NCBI GenBank assembly: GCA_963573305.1
Contig: OY754327.1
Span: forward strand, 55,110,244 to 55,174,243
Length of the DNA: 64,000 nt
From: Pyrrhosoma nymphula
Lineage: Eukaryota > Arthropoda > Insecta > Odonata > Coenagrionidae
Direction: 5' to 3'
Shown: positions 58,520 to 64,000 of the stretch, in pieces
Numbering within the stretch: position 1 is the stretch's first letter
How the letters are laid out: each line of letters starts with the position of its first letter
Program-made: the position numbers and the translations under genes
Notes under the pieces: model-generated
Databases searched by the model: none
Seen by the model: only the letters and a program-made list of their open reading frames with translations
Told to the model about the DNA's origin: nothing

Positions 58520-59287
58520 TCTCTATATATAAAACAAAGTCGGGTTAGTTACACCATTTATAACTCAAGAACGGCTGGACCGATTTTTATGATCTTCGAT
58601 TTGTTGGATTTGTCTCCGCCCCGAATAGCATAACAACTATTAAAGCATCGGAAAAATTCACGAAAAAAAATGTATGAAGAAAATTGACTTCCTCATACGT
58701 TTTGCATGTAACGGCTTGAAGGTTTTTTTTAACTGCTTTTTTAAATTACTGGCACTCAAGATATTGGATGGAAATTTGTGTCATAGATCGCATAAAAGAA
58801 TGCAGTATTTAAGTTTCTCATTCCATTTTCTTATGCGATTCTTTTTGTCCAAGTATTGCGTTGCGTTGAAGTATTGAGGCTATTCACTCTTGCAGCATTT
58901 AAAGGCCAGATTCAGTGACTAATTTGATAGTTGTAGTCAAACGATTCGAGTTCCCCGTTCACCTTGCCTTCTCAGTGACCATTAACAAGGCACAAGGTCA
59001 ATCGCTTCAAGTTTGTAGATTAAAACTGGAAAATCCATGCTTTTCACGTGGTCAATTATATGTTGCATGCTCACGAGTGGGACAGCCGAAATATTTATTT
59101 GTTTTTGCAGAGTGCGGTAGGACCAAAAATATTGAACATCCGGACGCACTCGAATAAAATTTTCAACTCTATTTTAATACACAAAAAATAATTATCTTTC
59201 ATTTATTTTCAACATATGTCTGCTTTGTATATGTGTGCTTACTAAGAAAGAAAAAGACGCATTGCAACGCATACCGGGCACAGCTAG
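58520..59287 (+). mobile_element. non-autonomous Helitron
   Basis: The 5' end is TCTCTATATATAAAAC (58520). The 3' end is GCATTGCAACGCATACCGGG then CACAGCTAG (ending 59287), followed by T. The left flanking base is T where A is usual, so the 5' boundary may be off by a base or the target was TT. It carries the 3' end of a helicase gene and no Rep domain. The internal segment 58720-58930 matches the reverse complement of 42600-42900. Confidence 0.8.
58915..59157 (+). pseudogene. Helitron Pif1-like helicase C-terminal fragment
   Basis: Open for 80 codons without an interrupting stop. It reads FEFPVHLAFSVTINKAQGQS, LQVCRLKLENPCFSRGQLYV and ACSRVGQPKYLFVFAECGRT, the last part of Helitron helicases (TINKAQGQSL region and motif VI YVACSRVG). 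The frame starts where non-coding element sequence joins, at GTGACTAATTTGATAGTTG. It has no ATG of its own and no ATPase core, so it is a captured tail and not a gene. Confidence 0.9.
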
Positions 59288-59629
59288 TTGAATATAAATT
59301 ATTTCTTCTTAATATAAGAAATTTTGCTTCATTAAAATACACGATATACCGTGTGGAAACAATACGCCATCGGGAACCCAGAGGATGACGTCACGGAACA
59401 GTATGGCTTACAGCACTACGGAGTATTTCCTTATAAATTCGGGTTGTTTTTCAATATTAGACGAAATCGTTTTCATTTCCCTTGCGGAAGACAATGAGAT
59501 AGTATTATTTGATCCTATACACGTTGGAGTAAATGTAGATTAGAGAAGCGATTCCGTGTGGTGAAGTCAGGCCACCGAGATGCCTTTTTACATGACTGCC
59601 CAAAAAAACGGAGTGTTATGTTATCCGCG
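59288..59629. other. no identifiable feature
   Basis: Helitron 3' flank, AT-rich. No motif seen. Confidence 0.35.
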
Positions 59630-59945
59630 GCTGGCTATGTATGTAGGTATGTATTTTCCACCGTACCAACTTAACGACTGCACCGATTTTGATGCACAAA
59701 CACTTATTTCAACCACTACGTTATTGGGAGTGTCATAGGCTACATAATACCGGACGTTTACTTCCGTTTTAACCGGAATTGTTAATAAGAAGCACGTTCG
59801 GAAGCACGTTAATATTACCGTGGCAACCGAACGTATCCATAGATTTCGATGTGTGACTATTCAGTGGACTTTATAATGTGATTGTGAGTGTCTTAGACTA
59901 TATGTTATCGGGAATTTACTTTAGTAATACGGGAATTAATAATAG
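59630..59945 (+). repeat. possible transposon leader-like repeat
   Basis: TATGTATGTAGGTATGTATT is followed by CTTAACGACTGCACCGATTT and TGATGCACAAACACTTATTT. Text of the type ...CACCGATTTTGATG... is also found near the 5' end of the Helitron at 58520 (GGACCGATTTTTATG). That suggests another non-autonomous element, but no terminus is defined. Confidence 0.35.
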
Positions 59946-62900
59946 TTCACTAAAAAGAACAAAATAAAAAAATAATTAAAATAATAAAATTATTAAAAAA
60001 GCACGAATGCAAAAAATGGCACTAAAAAGATAAAAACAAGATTGTTTTCGTTTCGTCGAATAAATATTAATTAATATATGTTAATAATGTTTTATTACGA
60101 ATACTTAAATATGATAAATAAATTTTACGCATGTTCCTCATTGAGGAGAAGGGAGACAGGTGAGGAAGAATTAATGTAGGAAGAAAGAAAAAGAATTGCT
60201 CCGACGAGAGAGTTATCGTTCGTTCCGGCGAGGCGACCTTGCGATGACTTTTAAGGGGCAAGCACATAGAGGGAAACGTAGGGGGTGGCGCCACTACTTA
60301 AAATTACCGCAGGAGTCTCGATACTCGGTCACATCAACCCTAAGGGTGCACGTAAATCACTCGCCAGGCGAATGGAGGGGAATGGAAAAAGAGAGGAAAA
60401 AGAGATAAGGAAGTGAGGAATAAGCGCCGCGGCTGACGTCCGAAATGAAGCAATGCAGTCGCATTGCGTTTCACACGCGGATGATGGCAAGAGGAACCGG
60501 GCAAGGAATATGGGCGAAGAATGTGTTGATAAGAAAGGATTCAGCGCATCGATTCCACTCGCATAAATTCACCTCATTCAAACGCCAATCAAAAAACAGG
60601 CTCAAACTGACAACAGGACCGAATGACACATTTAATCGAAACCAACTCCGTAAAAAAAATACATTTACCCAGTGGCTATTTGCTAAAAATCAAGTTATGA
60701 CCAATTCAGCGATGCTAATGTAATAAGAAACATTATTGGAATCATACCAAGCTTATATTTTACAACATGTTTGCCACGATTACCGGAGGTTTTTTCCAGT
60801 CTAAAGATTGTATTTGGTAATTCCAAAAGAGGACCTCAAGATGCCTCCGACAGGGACAGCGAACGTTTTAACGGCTAGAATGAATCAGCTGTTAATAAAA
60901 ATATTTCATTTACGCCTTTCAAGAAGAGAAAAATTTCCACACGTCTCCCTACAAGTCACTACCCCTTTTGCAAAATAGGAATGTGCGGTGAAATCAGGAT
61001 AATATATGAAACCATGGGCAACTGATTTTACCTGACTAAAGAAAGTTGCAGGAGTGCCATTTAATAACTAAAAAGGAATGGAAAAAAGAATATTGTGATC
61101 AAAACAGATGATAGCATCTGAAAAAATTGTCCGGCCCGGAAAAACTAAGCGGGAAATGAAGAATTATGATGATAAACAAGATTTTTACATCGCCTCCTTA
61201 TAATTTCATTTTACAATTCCTAACACAATAAAGGGTCACAACGTATCATGAGAACATGCGCGGCGCCAGGCTTCATCCAAGAGACGAGGGGAAAATTTAT
61301 ATCCACACAGGTGTTAGAGAAAGTATTTAGGCACATTTTCTAAGTCAGAATGTTATTCATTTCATCTTTATGGTGAGTGTATTCGGTTAATTAGAAGAAA
61401 TTGGTGACTAGTCGGACAAAATTTAAAAAAATAAGATGAAGTGAAGAGTAATTTTAACTGATGCATAACAATGATAAATTATTGCTTGAATAAATGGTCA
61501 TCTAACACACTGATCCACACCACAGATGTCAGAGATCGAAAATAAATCGTATATTTTCATCGCGAGACACTGCTCGCCTTGCGATCGGCTCCCTAGAGTT
61601 TAATCCTTGTTACATCAAATTCTTGAGGTAGAAATCGGTGAATTATCCTCATGTAAAAAGATATGTACATCCAAGCTCGACATTTAAAACATTCCGCCTG
61701 GACAGCTTTGATTCTCCTTACCCACTGAAGAAATCTTATACCTGACGAGATCCTTATTTGATAAATCACTCGTGGTAAGTGCCCTCTTCTTCCACAGCTG
61801 TTCCCACTTTCATAAGGGGTCGCTTTTTGGACAGTCTCCTCCACTCGTCTCTATCCACGTACCCATCCCCCTCAAGACATTTGCTGCTCAAGGTGGCTGG
61901 AGCGATTTTTGTTTATGTACAGATTTGCGTGAAATTTTGCATACGTGTCCTAATTAGTAATATCTATCGATAAAAGTGAAAAACTGCATGCTACCGATTT
62001 GGTTTCCTGGCAATTCAATGATATTTTAACAAGTACTCTTATGGCACACGGCATATATTTTGAAACGATTCGATTACATATTTACAGCTTTACGTTTCAT
62101 ATTATTATAATGGCTGCTAACAAATATCAAGGTATCATGCCGAGTAAGAAAAGCGTATTTAGATATGATGTCTTCGTGAATTTAGAATTTCGCGCCGAAA
62201 ACCCAAGTCAAAACAATTCTTTAATTAAGGCGAAAATTTGAAATACAACTCTTGCATCATATACATTACTGCATATATGGTGATTTCCAACGGATAGACA
62301 GGTGTGTCTGAGTGAAATGTGGTCCAAGAATATTTTTTTCGACATACTTGAAAAGTTATTAGAATGTGCCTTCAACTACTCACGATTACCGCTCCAGCCA
62401 CCTTAAGTCCTTTAACAAACAAACGGTCCCTCCACCTTCTTTTAGTTCTCCCTCGGATTCTCTCGCCTCCTACATTCATATTCCATGCCTCTTTACACAC
62501 GTAATCGACAGATCTTTATCTTACGTGTACATACCACTTATCCGGCTTTCTCGAGCTTTCGTTGACACTTCGAAGACTCAAGCTGTTACTCTCAACATTC
62601 CAGATCCTATCCCTCAAAGTGTTTTGTATAGAAGTTCTAAAATAAAATTTATGAATATATAACACCAAAAATATTTAGCGAACAAGTTATATCTTATACC
62701 ACCCCTCAGCTCTTCGTTCTACATCATTCAAACAGTGAATAATCGATTAAAGGTATTCCTCAAACCTTGACATTACCAAGGTATGAGTCATTCCTTGAGC
62801 CTCCATCAAAATAAATCGCGGACTGTACTACGAGCGATAAGCGGGTAAAGGATAGCCAGCAAGAATACGCCTCTGAAGAACTTGAATGCCTTGAAAACTT

Positions 62901-64000
62901 TACGACGCCTTGATTTAAGACGATACCCCGGTTCCACGAGATAAGTCTCAAAAACTCCAACCCGTTGAAATGCGAGTCGTTAAAAGGCGCCTCACCGTAA
63001 GTACCACCATTATTCTGTTTCACTACCTCGAAATACAATTGCACTAGGACTATTAAGATAAGTACATCTGGTGAGATAAAACAAAAACCTTTGCTCGAGC
63101 TCCTTATGCCTCCTTTTAATTTCTTCACGGGAAGAAACGCAAATAGAATGTCCGTCACGTAAAGAGAGGCATCACGTTTCATCCGACAGTCAACCGTACA
63201 CTAAATCGAGATGAGTAATTGTCGCCGAAGGTTTAATCTCCAGAATGGCAGTGGCTTCGCAAAATGATAAAACTTCGCGGAGCATATGCTGCAGTTTATG
63301 CTAGAAACATCGTCGACTGGTGAAGGCCATTGAGTCCGCATAGAATGAGTGAAAATTTCAGGACAAGTTAGGAATAAGGAGAAAAGATGGCAATGAGAGA
63401 GAGAGAGAGCGATAAGCAGCTTCGACAACAAAATACTCGCAAAGTAAGAAGACGGGCAAATTAAACGCAATTCCTCAGTGCGGTGGTGTGCTGCATTGGA
63501 AATACCTCCCGCTCAACCAAGCATAATTCAAGAGAAGGGAATGTGATGAAGAGGAAACGACATTCAAACCACAGTCCGGGGCTTGGAGATCCGCAAGCAT
63601 TGTACGACTGGCTCAATTATAACCTAAGAAATTAATAAAAACTGAGAATAAAGTATCCCTGAATGAATAGCGGTAATATCTCACCTGAACCTTTATCAAT
63701 GATCAAGCTATTGTTTCCATCTAGAAGAGACATAGGGAAGATATAAGGACTATGATAGAACCACTAACAAGTAATCAACACTTAATTGGATGGGGAGAAA
63801 AAAATACGCAAGGACCTTAGGCAAAATATTAAAGGAATACAGCGATAATTTTGAGATCGCGGTTATAAGAGAAGCCTCGGAAACATCTGGTATAATAAGG
63901 GACAAAATGAATAGGCGAAAAAATTAGGGAACTTGAAAATACTTGGAGAAATGACACAGTGAGAAAAGACGAAATGCAAACAACTCCAAAGCATAATGAA
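59946..64000. other. no identified gene
   Basis: About 4 kb of mixed, mainly AT-rich DNA. A (GA)n run lies at 63397-63410. A 140-codon minus-strand frame (62760-63182) and a 98-codon plus-strand frame (62366-62662) show no recognisable domain, signal peptide or repeat. Confidence 0.4.

Noticed and set aside
61764..61800. A possible mini-intron (GTAAGTGCC...CTTCCACAG)
   Set aside because: The donor-acceptor spacing is under 30 bases, too short for a normal spliceosomal intron, and the flanking frames are unrecognisable.
62760..63182. A 140-codon minus-strand frame as a gene
   Set aside because: No recognisable domain, no credible splice or start context that I could support, and length within chance for 64 kb of both strands.
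1..64000. CRISPR arrays, bacterial operons, phage genes or a defence-type system
   Set aside because: No regularly spaced identical repeats, ribosome-binding sites, gene clusters or bacterial-type coding density exist. The content is eukaryotic transposon remnants.

Overview
This window reads as non-coding, repeat-rich nuclear DNA from a eukaryote, most likely an arthropod and probably an insect. The reasons are the lack of any convincing multi-domain gene, AT-rich composition with scattered CpG-rich and purine-rich patches, and a dense mix of decayed transposable elements: Helitrons, non-LTR retrotransposon 3' ends, tRNA-derived SINEs, hAT-type MITEs and Penelope-like motifs. The species call is an inference. 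No bacterial operon, rRNA, intact tRNA, CRISPR array or phage is visible. Most open frames are short, overlap on both strands, and sit in purine-rich or CpG-rich DNA.

Layout: 1-10 kb holds two nested or strong foldbacks (about 2.4 and 5.4 kb), several copies of a short stem-loop repeat with a (GTAGAT)n tail (called repeat B here), two related hairpins with oppositely oriented loops (about 6.96 and 8.0 kb), a LINE 3' end (8.03-8.35 kb) and two purine-rich tracts. 10-26 kb holds a diverged repeat pair (10.3-10.7 kb), LINE reverse-transcriptase C-terminal remnants (11.2-11.6 and 23.0-23.5 kb), many SINE copies, a foldback with a Penelope-like motif enclosed by a 28-bp direct repeat (15.1-15.7 kb) and a G-run MITE (16.5-16.9 kb). 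26-41 kb is mainly featureless, with purine tracts, one candidate exon (about 33 kb), a transposon-type ORF (34.4-34.8 kb), a CpG-rich patch (37.2-37.7 kb) and a well-defined hAT-type MITE with an 8-bp target duplication (38.72-38.88 kb).

41.36-43.11 kb is a minus-strand Helitron with both ends, carrying two separate broken copies of the Helitron helicase C-terminus. A shorter plus-strand relative lies at 58.52-59.29 kb. Between them are CpG-rich patches at 47.0-47.7, 50.3-50.7 and 53.15-53.69 kb (candidate promoter or first-exon regions), a LINE C-terminal remnant at 55.7-56.15 kb and a decayed repeat region at 56.9-57.5 kb. The last 4 kb holds nothing I can identify.

No genes here work together as a system. 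The strongest readable content is the transposable-element archaeology, especially the chimeric Helitron and the hAT MITE. All family names below come from reading translated motifs and terminal sequences by eye.
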